DNA of 47,762 nt from Methylobacterium sp. Leaf118 (GCF_920984675.1 NZ_CAKLBV010000034.1:1-47762), one strand, 5' to 3'; shown: positions 1 to 8,857, numbered from the stretch's first letter. Notes: generated by a model from the sequence alone, not told the origin. Numbers and translations: made by a program.

Positions 1-1247
1 ACGAGGCGCCGGAGGCCGTCCGGCAGGTCGGCGCCGGACAGGCCCTCGGCGATGGCGAGCGCCGCGTCGAGCCCACCCCGGAGGGCGGCGAGATCGCGGG
101 GGCCCGCCCGGCCGAGGCCGAGGCGCGACAGGGCGCGGGCGAGGTCCGGCGCGGCCTTCAGCGCCTCGCGCAGGCGGGCCCGCAGGGCAGTCTCGCCGAC
201 CAGGAAGGCGACCGCGTCATGGCGCCGGACGATCTTGGTCAGGTCCGTCAGGGGGCCGGCGAGGTGCTCGGCGAGGAGCCGCGCCCCGCCCGCCGAGACC
301 GTGCGGTCGATCGCGTCGAGAAGGCTCCCCTTGCGCTCGCCTGCCAGGGTGCGGGTCAGTTCGAGATTGGCGCGGGTCGCCGCGTCGATGGCGAGCGTCG
401 CCCCCGAGGCCTCGCGCTGCGGCGCCGAGAGCGGCACCCGGGCGCCGAACTGCGTGCGCTCGATATAGAGCAGGGCCGCCCCCGCCGCCGCGATCTCGGC
501 CCGGCTGAAGGCGCCGAACCCGTCGAGGGTCTTGACCCCGAACTGCGCGCGGATGCGCCGCTCCGCCGAGGCCGGCTCCAGCTCGGCCTGCGCCAGCGGC
601 ACCACCGCGGCTTTGGTGTCGCGCCACAGCCGCGCCACCGCGGGGTCGGCGTGGATCGCCTCCGACAGCACGATCTCCCGCGGCTCGTGGCGAGCGATGG
701 CGGCGGCGAGTTCGCCGCCCTCCACCTCGCTGAGCGAGAAGCGCCCGGTCGAGATGTCGATGGCGGCGAGCCCGTAGGCCTCGCGCCCCTCCGCGACCTT
801 GCGGCGACCGATGGCGAGCAGGAGGTTGGCCCGGGTGGGATCGAGCAGCCGGTCTTCGGTGAGGGTTCCGGGGGTGACGAGCCGGGTCACCTCGCGCCGG
901 ACCACCGATTTCGGCCCCCGCTTCTTCGCCTCGGCCGGGTCCTCGGTCTGCTGGCAGACCGCGACCCGGTGGCCGAGGGCGATCAGGCGGTGCAGGTAAT
1001 CGTCGGAGCGCTCGACCGGCACGCCGCACATCGGAATGTCCGCGCCGCCGTGCTTGCCGCGCTTGGTCAGGACGATGCCGAGCGCCCGCGAGGCGATCTC
1101 CGCATCCTCGAAGAACAGCTCGTAGAAATCCCCCATCCGGTAGAACAGCAGGCAGTCCGGATTGGCGGCCTTGATCTCGATGTACTGCGCCATCATCGGG
1201 GTGGCGCCGGGGATGTCCAAGGGTGAGGCGATGGGCGAGGAGGTCAC
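1..1247 (-). CDS. mutS: DNA mismatch repair protein MutS (N-terminal part, cut by window edge)
   Basis: The ATPase that recognises base mismatches and starts methyl-independent repair in the cytoplasm. About 415 N-terminal residues are visible and the reading frame runs off the left edge. The start of domain I reads [16 protein letters not shown], followed by GDFYELFF around residues 39-46. This holds the Phe-x-Glu mismatch-wedge motif (F41, E43). A connector and the start of the lever domain follow. The C-terminal ATPase lies outside the window. I prefer the GTG at 1247, because an AGGCGGA Shine-Dalgarno-like stretch precedes it and the protein then matches usual MutS N-termini. An in-frame ATG at 1307 is the alternative. 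A 15-bp tandem repeat lies about 140 bp upstream. Identification is secure; the start is not. Confidence 0.95.
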   Translation of the reverse strand, partial: MTSSPIASPLDIPGATPMMAQYIEIKAANPDCLLFYRMGDFYELFFEDAEIASRALGIVLTKRGKHGGADIPMCGVPVERSDDYLHRLIALGHRVAVCQQTEDPAEAKKRGPKSVVRREVTRLVTPGTLTEDRLLDPTRANLLLAIGRRKVAEGREAYGLAAIDISTGRFSLSEVEGGELAAAIARHEPREIVLSEAIHADPAVARLWRDTKAAVVPLAQAELEPASAERRIRAQFGVKTLDGFGAFSRAEIAAAGAALLYIERTQFGARVPLSAPQREASGATLAIDAATRANLELTRTLAGERKGSLLDAIDRTVSAGGARLLAEHLAGPLTDLTKIVRRHDAVAFLVGETALRARLREALKAAPDLARALSRLGLGRAGPRDLAALRGGLDAALAIAEGLSGADLPDGLRRL

Positions 1248-1385
1248 CGTTTCCGCCTGACTCGCGCGACGTTCGAGGGCTTGGGGGCGTGGAGGGCTGG
1301 AGCGCATGGCCGGGAGGCTAGCAGCCTCGCCCGGCGCCGGCACCGGCGGCAAAGGGCGAACACCGTGGACAAGTGCGCGCTCTCC

Positions 1386-1455
1386 CCAGGCGTCGCAAGC
1401 CCAGGCTTCGCAAGCCCAGGCTTCGCAAGCCCCGGCTTCGCAAGCCCCGGCGCCC
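1386..1455. repeat. 15-bp tandem repeat upstream of mutS
   Basis: Four adjacent 15-bp units at 1386-1400, 1401-1415, 1416-1430 and 1431-1445 follow the pattern CCAGGCTTCGCAAGC with one or two substitutions. A partial fifth unit ends near 1455. Each unit contains GCTT-CGC-AAGC, a small self-complementary hairpin. The array lies between the terminator of the 98-residue secreted protein gene and the mutS start, so it may be in the mutS leader or promoter region. Confidence 0.85.
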
Positions 1456-1466
1456 CGACACGAAAA

Positions 1467-1495
1467 GACCCGCCCGGGCCGGGGCCGGGCGGGTC
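1467..1495 (-). terminator. Rho-independent terminator of the 1525-1821 gene
   Basis: A GC-rich inverted repeat (GACCCGCCCGG... / ...CCGGGCGGGTC, with one unpaired G) follows the stop of the small secreted protein gene. On the minus strand it is followed by TTTT (plus-strand 1463-1466), the classical intrinsic terminator layout. Confidence 0.75.
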
Positions 1496-1524
1496 CTTCG
1501 AAACCCTCACAGCGTGAGAGGTGA

Positions 1525-1821
1525 TCAGTAGCGCGGGCCGTTGGTCGTGTTGCCGAGCTGCTGCTGGTAGCCGGGGCGCTCCGGGTTGCGGGCGTTCGGG
1601 TTGCCGTGGCGGAGGGTGTTGTAACGGCGGGCGCGGCGCTCGTACCGGCTGGTCCGGTGATGGTGCCAGCCACGATGGCGGTGCCAGCCGCCGTGACGCA
1701 CGGTCTCGACCGTGTCGCCGGCGATCACGCCGGGCGCCGGCATGGCCGGGGCGGCCGAGGCCGTGCCGACACCGAGGCCGCAGAACAGCACGCCGGCTGC
1801 AAGAGTGAGGGCAATCCGCAT
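1525..1821 (-). CDS. Small secreted His/Arg-rich protein of unknown function
   Basis: A 98-residue product. The N-terminus [17 protein letters not shown]... ending in TASA-AP is a clear Sec signal peptide with a likely cut near residue 24. The mature part is short and rich in histidine, arginine and tryptophan (a [12 protein letters not shown] stretch), then a polar [16 protein letters not shown] tail. The start at 1821 is chosen because it begins the signal peptide and follows a GGACGAG Shine-Dalgarno-like stretch. A longer in-frame start at 1863 would bury the signal peptide. The histidine cluster could bind metal, but that is inference. It is a single-gene transcript ending at the 1467-1495 hairpin. 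I recognise no named family. Confidence 0.75.
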   Translation of the reverse strand: MRIALTLAAGVLFCGLGVGTASAAPAMPAPGVIAGDTVETVRHGGWHRHRGWHHHRTSRYERRARRYNTLRHGNPNARNPERPGYQQQLGNTTNGPRY

Positions 1822-2028
1822 CGTTTTCTCGTCCGTCGTTTTCGTTTCGTGCGCCAGCGGCACGTCGAGCCCTCAATCCCGCGTGAGCGCCGCCGTTCCG
1901 GAGGGGGCCCCCGAATCCCATAACAAATGTTTGAACGGATCCAGGGGCGCTTCGCCGGATTAGCGCTCTGCCGCGGACGTAGGGCGCGCCCCCGTTGCGC
2001 GGGCGCCGGAACCGGGCCACCAGCGGGC

Positions 2029-4518
2029 ATGGTCTCCGCCCCCGGCCCCGCCCCGCTCCCGATCGACGCCGTTCTGCCTGCCCTGCGCCGGTCCCTGGTC
2101 GCGGGATCTGCGGCCGTGGTGGTGGCGCCTCCCGGCGCGGGCAAGACCACGCGGGTGCCCCTCGCCCTCCTGGAGGAGCCCTGGCTCGGCGGCGGCAAGA
2201 TCATCCTCTTGGAGCCGCGCCGGCTCGCCGCGCGCGGCGCCGCGGAGCGGATGGCGGCGACGCTCGGCGAGCGGGTCGGCGACACGGTGGGGCTGCGGGT
2301 GCGGCTCGGCTCGAAGGTTTCCGGACGCACCCGCATCGAGGTCGTCACCGAGGGCGTCTTCACCCGGATGATCCTCGACGATCCGGAACTCACCGGCATC
2401 GGCGCGGTGCTGTTCGACGAATACCACGAGCGCTCCCTCGACGCCGATCTCGGCCTCGCCTTCGCCCTCGACGCGCAGGGCGCGCTGCGCGAGGACCTGC
2501 GCCTGCTCGTCATGTCGGCGACCCTGGACGGCGCCCGGGTGGCGCGCCTGCTCGGGGAGGCTCCGGTCATCGAATCCGAGGGGCGGGCCTACCCGGTCGA
2601 GACGCGCCACCTCGACCGGGCCGCCAACGAACGCATCGAGGACGCCATGGCCGGCGCGATCCTGCGGGCGCTCCGGGCCGATCCGGGCTCGCTGCTCGCC
2701 TTCCTGCCGGGTCAGGCGGAGATCCGCCGCACCATGGAGCGGCTGGAGGGGCGCCTGCCCGATGACGCCGCACTCGCCCCCCTCTACGGGGCTCTGAGCC
2801 AAAGCGAGCAGGACCGGGCCGTGGCCCCGGCGCCGCCGGGGCGGCGCAAGGTGGTGCTCGCCACCGCGATCGCCGAGACCTCCCTGACGATCCAGGGGGT
2901 GCGGATCGTGGTCGATTCGGGCCTCGCCCGGGTTCCGGTCTACGAGCCCGGCAACGGCCTGACCCGCCTCGTCACCGCGCGGGCCTCCCGCGCCTCCGTC
3001 GACCAGCGCCGGGGCCGGGCCGGGCGGACCGAGCCCGGGGTGTGCTGGCGGCTCTGGCCCGAGGCGGCGACCGCCGCCCTCGAGCCCTTCGCCCGGCCGG
3101 AGATCCTCTCGGCCGATCTCGCCGGGTTCGTGCTTGATTGCGCCGCCTGGGGCGTGACCGATCCGGGTGCCCTCGCCTTCCTCGATCCCCCGCCCGCTCC
3201 GGCCCTGGCGGAGGCCCGCGCCATGCTCGCCGAACTCGGCGCCCTGGATGCGAACGACCGCCTCACCGCGACGGGCCGGACCCTGCGGGCTCTGCCGCTT
3301 CCGCCGCGGCTGGCCCGCATGGTGGCCCGCGCCGCGGAGGCCGGGCAGGCGCGCGCCGCCTCCGACCTCGCCGCCGTGCTGGTGGAACGGGGGCTCGGCG
3401 GCGACGCGGTCGACCTCGCCGACCGCCTCGACCGCTTCCGCCGGGATCGCGGGGGTCGGGCCGCCGACATGCGCCGCCTCGCCGAGGGCTGGGCCCGGCA
3501 GGCCGAACGCGCCGTCGGCCGGGCTGCGCCCGAGCCCGACCCGGACCTCGCCGAACCCGGCGCCCTGTTGGCCCTGGCCTATCCCGACCGGGTCGCCCGG
3601 TCCCGGGGCCGCGAGGGTGCCGTGCTGATGGCCAATGGCCGGGCCGGCCTCCTCGATCCGGCGATCGCCCTCGCCCGCGAGCCCTTCGTCGTCGTGGCCG
3701 ACCTGACCGGCAGCGCCGCCAATGCGCGCATCCTCGCCGCCGCGGCGATCTCCGCTCAGGCGATCGAGGCGCTGTTTGCCGCGCGCATCGAGACGGTGCG
3801 CACCGTCACCTTCGACCCCGCCGCCCGGGCGCTGCGGGCACGGGAGGCCCGCCGCCTCGGCGCCGTGAGCCTCGACGAGCGCACGCTTCCGGTCCCGGCC
3901 GACGCGGAGGCCGCGGGGGTTCTGGCCCGGGGCATCGCCGGCCTCGGGCTCGACCGCCTGCCCTGGACCCCGGCGCTGGCGCAGTGGCGCGCCCGCATCC
4001 GCTTCCTTCACGCGGCCGGAGGCGAGACGTGGCCCGACCTCTCGGACGCGGCGCTGGCCGGCTCCGTCGAGGCGTGGCTCGCGCCCGCCCTCGTCGGGCG
4101 CCCGTCGCTCGCCGCGGTCACCGCCGACGATCTGGCCCAGGCGCTGCACGCGCTGCTGCCCTGGTCGCTGCGCGCCCGCCTCGATCAGGAGGCGCCGAGC
4201 CATGTCGAGGTGCCGACCGGCTCGCGCCTCCCCGTCGATTACGAATCGGGCCCGGAGCCGGTCCTGGCGGTGCGGGTGCAGGAACTGTTCGGCCTCGACC
4301 GGCATCCGACCCTGGGCGGCGGCCGGGTTCCGCTGGTGCTGCACCTGCTCTCGCCGGCCCAGCGCCCGATCCAGATCACCCGCGACCTGCCGGGCTTCTG
4401 GCGCGGGTCCTGGAGCGCCGTGCGCGCCGAGATGCGGGGGCGCTATCCCCGCCATCCCTGGCCCGAGGATCCGCGGGCCGAGGCGCCGACCCGACGGGCG
4501 AAGCCGAGAGGGACCTGA
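2029..4518 (+). CDS. hrpB: ATP-dependent helicase HrpB
   Basis: An 829-residue DEAH-box helicase of the HrpB family, with the usual family length. Visible motifs are Walker A APPGAGKTT (residues 33-41), the Walker B variant DEYH (130-133), motif III SAT in VMSATLD, and motif VI QRRGRAGRT. The family C-terminal domain ends in PRHPWPEDP. HrpB is a cytoplasmic RNA helicase-like ATPase whose physiological substrate is poorly defined. An ORF extension to 1927 exists, but its first 34 residues are low-complexity Arg/Gly and family alignments begin near the ATG at 2029. No strong ribosome binding site is visible. The gene stands alone, divergent from the small secreted protein gene. Confidence 0.93.
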   Translation: MVSAPGPAPLPIDAVLPALRRSLVAGSAAVVVAPPGAGKTTRVPLALLEEPWLGGGKIILLEPRRLAARGAAERMAATLGERVGDTVGLRVRLGSKVSGRTRIEVVTEGVFTRMILDDPELTGIGAVLFDEYHERSLDADLGLAFALDAQGALREDLRLLVMSATLDGARVARLLGEAPVIESEGRAYPVETRHLDRAANERIEDAMAGAILRALRADPGSLLAFLPGQAEIRRTMERLEGRLPDDAALAPLYGALSQSEQDRAVAPAPPGRRKVVLATAIAETSLTIQGVRIVVDSGLARVPVYEPGNGLTRLVTARASRASVDQRRGRAGRTEPGVCWRLWPEAATAALEPFARPEILSADLAGFVLDCAAWGVTDPGALAFLDPPPAPALAEARAMLAELGALDANDRLTATGRTLRALPLPPRLARMVARAAEAGQARAASDLAAVLVERGLGGDAVDLADRLDRFRRDRGGRAADMRRLAEGWARQAERAVGRAAPEPDPDLAEPGALLALAYPDRVARSRGREGAVLMANGRAGLLDPAIALAREPFVVVADLTGSAANARILAAAAISAQAIEALFAARIETVRTVTFDPAARALRAREARRLGAVSLDERTLPVPADAEAAGVLARGIAGLGLDRLPWTPALAQWRARIRFLHAAGGETWPDLSDAALAGSVEAWLAPALVGRPSLAAVTADDLAQALHALLPWSLRARLDQEAPSHVEVPTGSRLPVDYESGPEPVLAVRVQELFGLDRHPTLGGGRVPLVLHLLSPAQRPIQITRDLPGFWRGSWSAVRAEMRGRYPRHPWPEDPRAEAPTRRAKPRGT

Positions 4519-4593
4519 CCGGAGGCGGAAACCCGGACCGTGATGGCCGGGTCTGGACCGGTCTCGACCCTGCCGGACGAAGGAGTGTGTATC

Positions 4594-4938
4594 GTGACGA
4601 AGCTGTCTGCCTGGGGCCTGCTGGCTCTCCTGTCCTGGCCCGGGGCCGCTGCGGCCCAGGAGCGGCCCCTGACGATTCCCCAGGCCGAGGGCGAGCGTCA
4701 CGGGAAGGTGTTGGGGCGGGCGCTCGCCTGCGGCGTCGACCGTGTGCGGATCGACGGTGTCCTGCGGACGCAGCGCGCGCGGATGCTGGCGGCGGTCGGG
4801 CGGGCGCTCACCGAGGAGCGCTACATCCTCGCCCTCGACGACGCGATGCGGCTGGAGACGAGCCTGCCGGCCCCCTCGCCCGCCGCCTGCGAGCGGGGCG
4901 TCGCGGCTTTCGAGCGGCTCGAGACGGCGCAGCCGTGA
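4594..4938 (+). CDS. Small exported protein of unknown function
   Basis: A 114-residue product with an N-terminal signal peptide (hydrophobic AWGLLALLSWPG segment ending AAAA-QE, cut near residue 19). The mature region is about 95 residues, mostly charged and probably helical. It contains two cysteines, in ALACGVD and in the C-terminal AACERGV, that could form a disulfide in the periplasm. The GTG at 4594 is chosen because AAGGAG at 4580-4585 sits 8 bases upstream; an in-frame ATG at 4540 lacks this and would precede the signal peptide. A weak hairpin follows the stop. I recognise no family. Confidence 0.7.
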   Translation: MTKLSAWGLLALLSWPGAAAAQERPLTIPQAEGERHGKVLGRALACGVDRVRIDGVLRTQRARMLAAVGRALTEERYILALDDAMRLETSLPAPSPAACERGVAAFERLETAQP

Positions 4939-4943
4939 GGAAT

Positions 4944-4964
4944 GGGACGGGGCGGGCCCGTCCC
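4944..4964. terminator. Hairpin between convergent genes
   Basis: An 8-bp perfect stem, GGGACGGG pairing with CCCGTCCC, with a 5-base loop. It lies 6 bases after the stop of the 4594 gene and before the convergent glyoxalase gene. The T tract is poor, so this is only a candidate terminator. Confidence 0.45.
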
Positions 4965-5038
4965 TCCCCTCCGCCGCATCCTGGCGCAGCCCGTCACGCC
5001 GCGTGTGCAGGAAGCGGGACCGGGCGGGCTTCCGCCGC

Positions 5039-5434
5039 TCAGGCGAAGCGTCCGCCCTTCTGGATCACCTCGATCTTGTAGCCGTCAGGATCGGTGGCGA
5101 AGAAGAAGGTCGCCAGCGGCGTGTCGCCGTGCTTGAGTGTCTTGACCGGCGTCACCGGAAAGCCCTCGCGCTCGAACCGGGCATGCTCGGCCTGCGCATC
5201 CTCGACCACGAAGGCGATGTGGCCGTAGCCGTCGCCGAGATTGTAGGGCTCCGCGCGGTCCTTGTTGACCGTCAGCTCCAGTTCGAACGGCGAGGCCGGA
5301 TCGCGCAGGTAGAGCAGGGTGAAGTCCGGAAAGTCGAACCGATCGGCGGGCTCCAGGCCGAAGGCGCGGGCGTAATAATCCCGTGCGCGCGCCTCGTCGC
5401 GGACGCGGATCATGCTGTGGACGGGCTTGGCCAT
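5039..5434 (-). CDS. gloA: Lactoylglutathione lyase (glyoxalase I)
   Basis: A 131-residue single-domain glyoxalase I. It isomerises the hemithioacetal of methylglyoxal and glutathione to S-lactoylglutathione in the cytoplasm. The four metal ligands expected from the E. coli enzyme are present: H6 (VHSMIRV), E53 (ELELTVN), H72 (YGHIAF) and E122 (YKIEVIQ). Spacing and length match the short, Ni/Co-type bacterial class. The gene is transcribed away from xerC, and the 5435-5538 divergent region holds a CtrA-like motif. In a methylotroph-like organism it would belong to aldehyde detoxification. Nothing is unusual in the sequence. Confidence 0.95.
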   Translation of the reverse strand: MAKPVHSMIRVRDEARARDYYARAFGLEPADRFDFPDFTLLYLRDPASPFELELTVNKDRAEPYNLGDGYGHIAFVVEDAQAEHARFEREGFPVTPVKTLKHGDTPLATFFFATDPDGYKIEVIQKGGRFA

Positions 5435-5499
5435 CGGGGCTCTCTCGCTAGGAAGGATGGGCGCCCAGATGGCGCAGCCCGGCCCCGGGAAAAGAGGGA

Positions 5500-5514
5500 T
5501 TAACCCTTCGTCAA
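5500..5514. promoter_or_regulatory. CtrA-like motif between gloA and xerC
   Basis: TTAA-CCCTTCG-TCAA resembles the CtrA consensus TTAA-N7-TTAA with one mismatch. It lies between the divergent glyoxalase and recombinase starts, 25 bases before the xerC ATG. CtrA is the cell-cycle regulator acting downstream of DivL, which is also in this window. One short imperfect site is weak evidence. Confidence 0.25.
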
Positions 5515-5538
5515 CCCTAAGGGGCGCTTGCTGCCCGG

Positions 5539-6543
5539 ATGCTGCCGAGGACCCGACAGGCCGACGCCGAACCGCTCCTCCTTCCCGGGGATGCGCCCCT
5601 GCGCGCCGCGGCCGAAGGCTGGCGCCGGGCGCTGGCGCAGGAGCGGCGCATGGCCGCCAACACCGTCGAGGCCTACGAGCGGGACCTTCGCCAGTTCCTC
5701 ACCTATCTCGACGCCCGCTCGGGCCCGCCGACGATCGCCCGCCTGATCGCCCTCCGGCCCCGCGACCTGCGCGGCTTCATGGCGGCGCGGCGCGCGGATG
5801 CCATTTCCGGGCGCTCCCTGATGCGGATGCTCGCCGGCCTGCGCTCTTTCGCCCGCCACCTCGAACGCGAGGGCCACGGCAGCGTCGCCGCGCTCGGCGC
5901 GGTGCGTCAGCCCAAGGTCGAGCGGCGTCTGCCGCGCCCGCTGCCGGTGACCGCCGCCCTGGCGATGACCCGGCCGGAGACCCGCGCCGACGAGGCCCGC
6001 GCGCCCTGGGTGCTCGCCCGCGACGCGGCGGTGATCGCGCTCCTCTACGGATCGGGTTTGCGCATCTCCGAGGCCCTGGGCCTCGCCGCCCGCGATGCGC
6101 CCGTGCCGGGCATCGATGAGGTGCGGGTGACCGGCAAGGGCGGCAAGGTGCGCTCCGTGCCGGTGCTGCCCGCGGTGTCGCAGGCGGTGGCCGACTATCT
6201 CGCCCTGTGCCCCCACCCGCTCGATCCGGAGGGGCCGCTCTTCGTCGGCGTGAAGGGCGGACCACTCTCGCCCCGGATCGTGCAATATGCGGTGGCGTCC
6301 CTGCGCGGCGCCCTCGGCCTGCCCGAGAGCGCCACGCCGCATGCCCTGCGCCACTCTTTCGCGACGCATCTGCTCGCCCGCCAGGGCGAGTTGCGGGCGA
6401 TCCAGGAACTGCTTGGCCACGCCTCGCTCTCGACGACGCAGCTCTACACGAAGGTCGATGCCGCCCGCCTGATGAGCGCCTTCGAGGCTGCCCATCCCCG
6501 CGCCGGGCGCACCAGACCTTTGCCGGCGACGGGAAACGCGTGA
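5539..6543 (+). CDS. xerC: Tyrosine recombinase XerC
   Basis: A 334-residue phage-integrase-family recombinase that, with XerD, resolves chromosome dimers at dif during division. The N-terminal SAM-like core-binding domain spans about residues 20-125 and the catalytic domain about 150-320. The full catalytic set is visible: R175 (GSGLRISE), K200 (TGKGGK), H268 and R271 (PHALRHSFATHLL), H294 (LLGHASLSTT) and nucleophile Y303 (LYTKVD). Length and lack of flanking repeats or integrase context fit a housekeeping Xer protein rather than an element integrase. XerC rather than XerD is chosen from overall resemblance to alphaproteobacterial XerC. The ATG at 5539 has no strong Shine-Dalgarno. Confidence 0.88.
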   Translation: MLPRTRQADAEPLLLPGDAPLRAAAEGWRRALAQERRMAANTVEAYERDLRQFLTYLDARSGPPTIARLIALRPRDLRGFMAARRADAISGRSLMRMLAGLRSFARHLEREGHGSVAALGAVRQPKVERRLPRPLPVTAALAMTRPETRADEARAPWVLARDAAVIALLYGSGLRISEALGLAARDAPVPGIDEVRVTGKGGKVRSVPVLPAVSQAVADYLALCPHPLDPEGPLFVGVKGGPLSPRIVQYAVASLRGALGLPESATPHALRHSFATHLLARQGELRAIQELLGHASLSTTQLYTKVDAARLMSAFEAAHPRAGRTRPLPATGNA

Positions 6544-6638
6544 GCGCCGCCCGTTTACCTTGCTCTTGCCGCGATTGAGTGGCGGATTGTGATCAAGCCG
6601 GCGGTCAGGCCCGCCCGAGTCGTTCCAGGGAGTAAACG

Positions 6639-6776
6639 ATGCGCGTCAGCGGAATCTGCGTGGCGATCCTGCCCGTCCTCGCCGTCCTCGCCGTCACCGC
6701 CGTGGTGAAGACGGTGCTGCTTCCCTTCACCGCCGTCCGCGGCGTGCTCGCCCGCGGGCGCACCGCCCGGGCCTGA
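6639..6776 (+). CDS. 45-residue single-span membrane peptide
   Basis: ATG at 6639 preceded by AGGGAG (6627-6632) at a 6-base spacing, stop TGA at 6774. The product begins MRVSGICVAILPVLAVLAVTAVV, a strong transmembrane helix, and ends in a short arginine-rich tail (RGVLARGRTARA). The positive tail suggests it faces the cytoplasm. Ribosome binding site, hydrophobic profile and basic tail make it credible despite its size. It has no recognisable family and no close codirectional neighbour after it. The 6777-7020 stretch holds no further gene that I can see. Confidence 0.55.
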   Translation: MRVSGICVAILPVLAVLAVTAVVKTVLLPFTAVRGVLARGRTARA

Positions 6777-7020
6777 GGGCCCCCCGCGTTTCTCTCCGGA
6801 CGATCCCTGCGATCGCCCGGATGTTCCTCGGCCCGTGATCGCACTCGGTCATCCGCGGGCGTTCGAACCGCGTCCGTGAGGGCGGGGGATCGTCCGATCC
6901 GCGTCGTCTTCGGCCGCGACCACGCGGCGGACCGGGACCGAAGGCCGGCCCGGATCATCGCCCTCGCGGGCGGCCCTGGCCGATGACCCGTTCAGACGGA
7001 CCGCGCGTCGCGCTCCCGCA

Positions 7021-8478
7021 TCAGGCTGCGCTCGTCCGCGCCCGCCGGCCCACGGCGCTGACCGCGAAGGCGACCGCGAGGTTCAGCGCCAGGGCGACCA
7101 CGCCCGCGTTGAGGTCCTGGATCGGGCCCGGCAGGCCGGGAAACAGCTTCGCCAGCGTATAGCCGCCCACCACCGTGATCGACACGGTGGCGACGCCCGC
7201 CAGGATCCCCGCCATGGCGCCCGCTTTGGTTAGCGGGTTGGTGCGCCACAGGCTGAAGAAGAAGGCCGGGAAGAGCTGCGTGACGACCGCGTAGCCGATC
7301 AGCAGCAGCTGCACGATGCTCTCGCCGCCATAGAGGGTGAAGCCGACGCAGGCGAGGGCGAGCACGGGCGCGACGGCCTTGGCGAGCCGTCCCGTCGAGG
7401 CGTCGGTGGCCCCTGGGGCGAGCGGCCGGTACAGGTTCTGCGCGATCAGCGTCGCGCCCGCGATCAGGATCATCGAGCCCGGCACCAGGGCGGTCAGCAC
7501 GCCGGTGGCGCCGATCACCCCGACGAACCACGGCGGGAAGGTCTCGAGCGCGATCCGGAACAGCGAGAGATCGACGTCGGGCCCGGTCAGGCCGGGCACC
7601 TGCAGCACCGCACTGAACCCGGCGAAGAACACGAACAGCAGCATCAGCTGGTAGAGCGGCAGGAACACCGCGTTGCGCCGGAAGGTGCGGGGGTCGCTCG
7701 CCGTGTAGATCGAGGCGAAGATGTGCGGAAACATCCAGCCGCCGAGCGCCGTCAGGATCGTGGTCGAGGCGAACCACGTCGCGCTCTGGCCCCGCTCGGG
7801 CAGCGCCAGGAAGCCGGGCTTGGCCTGATCGATCGCCGAAAACATCGGGCCGATGCCGCCGTAATAGTGGTAGGGCAGGTAGATCCCGAGGAAGACCACC
7901 ACGGCGAGGATGAGGACGTCCTTGACCACCGCGGTCCAGGCCGAGCCGCGAATCCCCGAGACCATGACGTAGACGGTCAGCGTCGCCGCCCCGATCCAGA
8001 TCGCCCAGGTGGGCGGGATCGCGCCGTAGGAGGCGGTCGAGACGATGATGCCGAGCCCCTTGAGCTGGAGCACCATGTAGGGGACGAGGGCCACGAGCCC
8101 GACCACCGCCACGAGGAAGCCGAGCGGCTTGCTGTCGTAGCGGGCGGCGAAATAGTCGGGCTGCGAGAACAGGTTGTGTTTCTTCGCGAACGTCCACGCC
8201 GGCGGCAGCAGCCAGTAGGAGATCACGTAGATCAGCGTCAGGTAGCAGAGGATGTAGTAGGTCGGCCCGCCCTTGCCGTAAGCCCAGCCGGAGCCGCCCA
8301 GGAAGGTGAAGGTCGTGTAGATCTCGCCCGCCATCAGCAGGAAGACGAGCACGGTGCCGAAGCCGCGCTTGCCGACGCTCCACTGCTCCATGTCCATGTC
8401 GTGGCCGGCCCGGGCCCACAGGCCGAGACCGAGCGCCACCACGACCGCCAGCGCGATGATCGGGAGCGCCGCGTTCAT
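7021..8478 (-). CDS. Sodium:solute symporter, MctP-like monocarboxylate transporter
   Basis: A 485-residue inner-membrane protein with about 13 hydrophobic spans. It resembles the solute:sodium symporter family, and most closely the MctP branch that imports pyruvate, lactate, acetate and other monocarboxylates in rhizobia. Recognisable stretches are EIYTTFTFLGGSGWAYGKGGPTYY near residues 50-75 and SGIRGSAWTAVVKD in the middle. The ATG at 8478 overlaps the stop of the DUF3311 gene by 4 bases (ATGA), showing translational coupling. The usual partner arrangement, DUF3311 then symporter, supports this start over longer in-frame extensions. Substrate is inferred from family only. Confidence 0.88.
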   Translation of the reverse strand: MNAALPIIALAVVVALGLGLWARAGHDMDMEQWSVGKRGFGTVLVFLLMAGEIYTTFTFLGGSGWAYGKGGPTYYILCYLTLIYVISYWLLPPAWTFAKKHNLFSQPDYFAARYDSKPLGFLVAVVGLVALVPYMVLQLKGLGIIVSTASYGAIPPTWAIWIGAATLTVYVMVSGIRGSAWTAVVKDVLILAVVVFLGIYLPYHYYGGIGPMFSAIDQAKPGFLALPERGQSATWFASTTILTALGGWMFPHIFASIYTASDPRTFRRNAVFLPLYQLMLLFVFFAGFSAVLQVPGLTGPDVDLSLFRIALETFPPWFVGVIGATGVLTALVPGSMILIAGATLIAQNLYRPLAPGATDASTGRLAKAVAPVLALACVGFTLYGGESIVQLLLIGYAVVTQLFPAFFFSLWRTNPLTKAGAMAGILAGVATVSITVVGGYTLAKLFPGLPGPIQDLNAGVVALALNLAVAFAVSAVGRRARTSAA

Positions 8479-8678
8479 GCCTCGTCTCCCGGTTCCCGGT
8501 TGGCCGGATCGGTCAGGTAGATGAGGGCCATGATCCCCGAGGTCGCCACCGTGCAGGCCACCAGCCAGGCCAGGAGCAAGGGCATGCCGAGCACCATCGG
8601 CTCGACCCGGTTGAGGAAGTAGGGGCCGAGCAGCATGCCGGCCGGCGGCAGCAGGGCGAGCCATCGCAGGTGCTTCAC
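8475..8678 (-). CDS. DUF3311 small membrane protein, symporter partner
   Basis: A 67-residue protein with two hydrophobic segments (LALLPPAGMLLGPYFLN and MPLLLAWLVACTVATSGIMALIYL) separated by NRVEP, the DUF3311 pattern. Members are almost always encoded just before sodium:solute symporters and are thought to act as a small accessory subunit. The start is GTG at 8678, preceded by GGGGAGGG at good spacing. Its stop overlaps the symporter start. It is too short to stand out except by neighbourhood and start signal. The 8679-8857 gap to the upstream kinase gene shows nothing further. Confidence 0.85.
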   Translation of the reverse strand: MKHLRWLALLPPAGMLLGPYFLNRVEPMVLGMPLLLAWLVACTVATSGIMALIYLTDPANREPGDEA

Positions 8679-8857
8679 CGCCCGGCCCTCCCCGCCCGCC
8701 CGCTCACGGATCGTCCGGCTTCGCCCGTCATCTATGCTCCATCGGCTCGCCCCGTTGGCTCGACGCCCGGAGAAATGGGCGAATTCCATGCCACGGCGAG
8801 GGGCGGTGGCCTCGCCTCGCCGCCCACCCGCGCGGGCGTGAGAGCGGAAGGGCCGGA

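Noticed and set aside
1386..1455. Possible CRISPR-like repeat array
   Set aside because: Units are directly adjacent without spacers; it is a simple tandem repeat and no cas gene is present.
1960..4701. A 913-codon antisense frame across hrpB
   Set aside because: Low-complexity Gly/Arg/His translation typical of antisense frames in GC-rich genes; no domain, and hrpB on the plus strand is unambiguous.
6777..7020. A further gene in the gap before the symporter
   Set aside because: Frames here are short and Arg-rich with no start signal.
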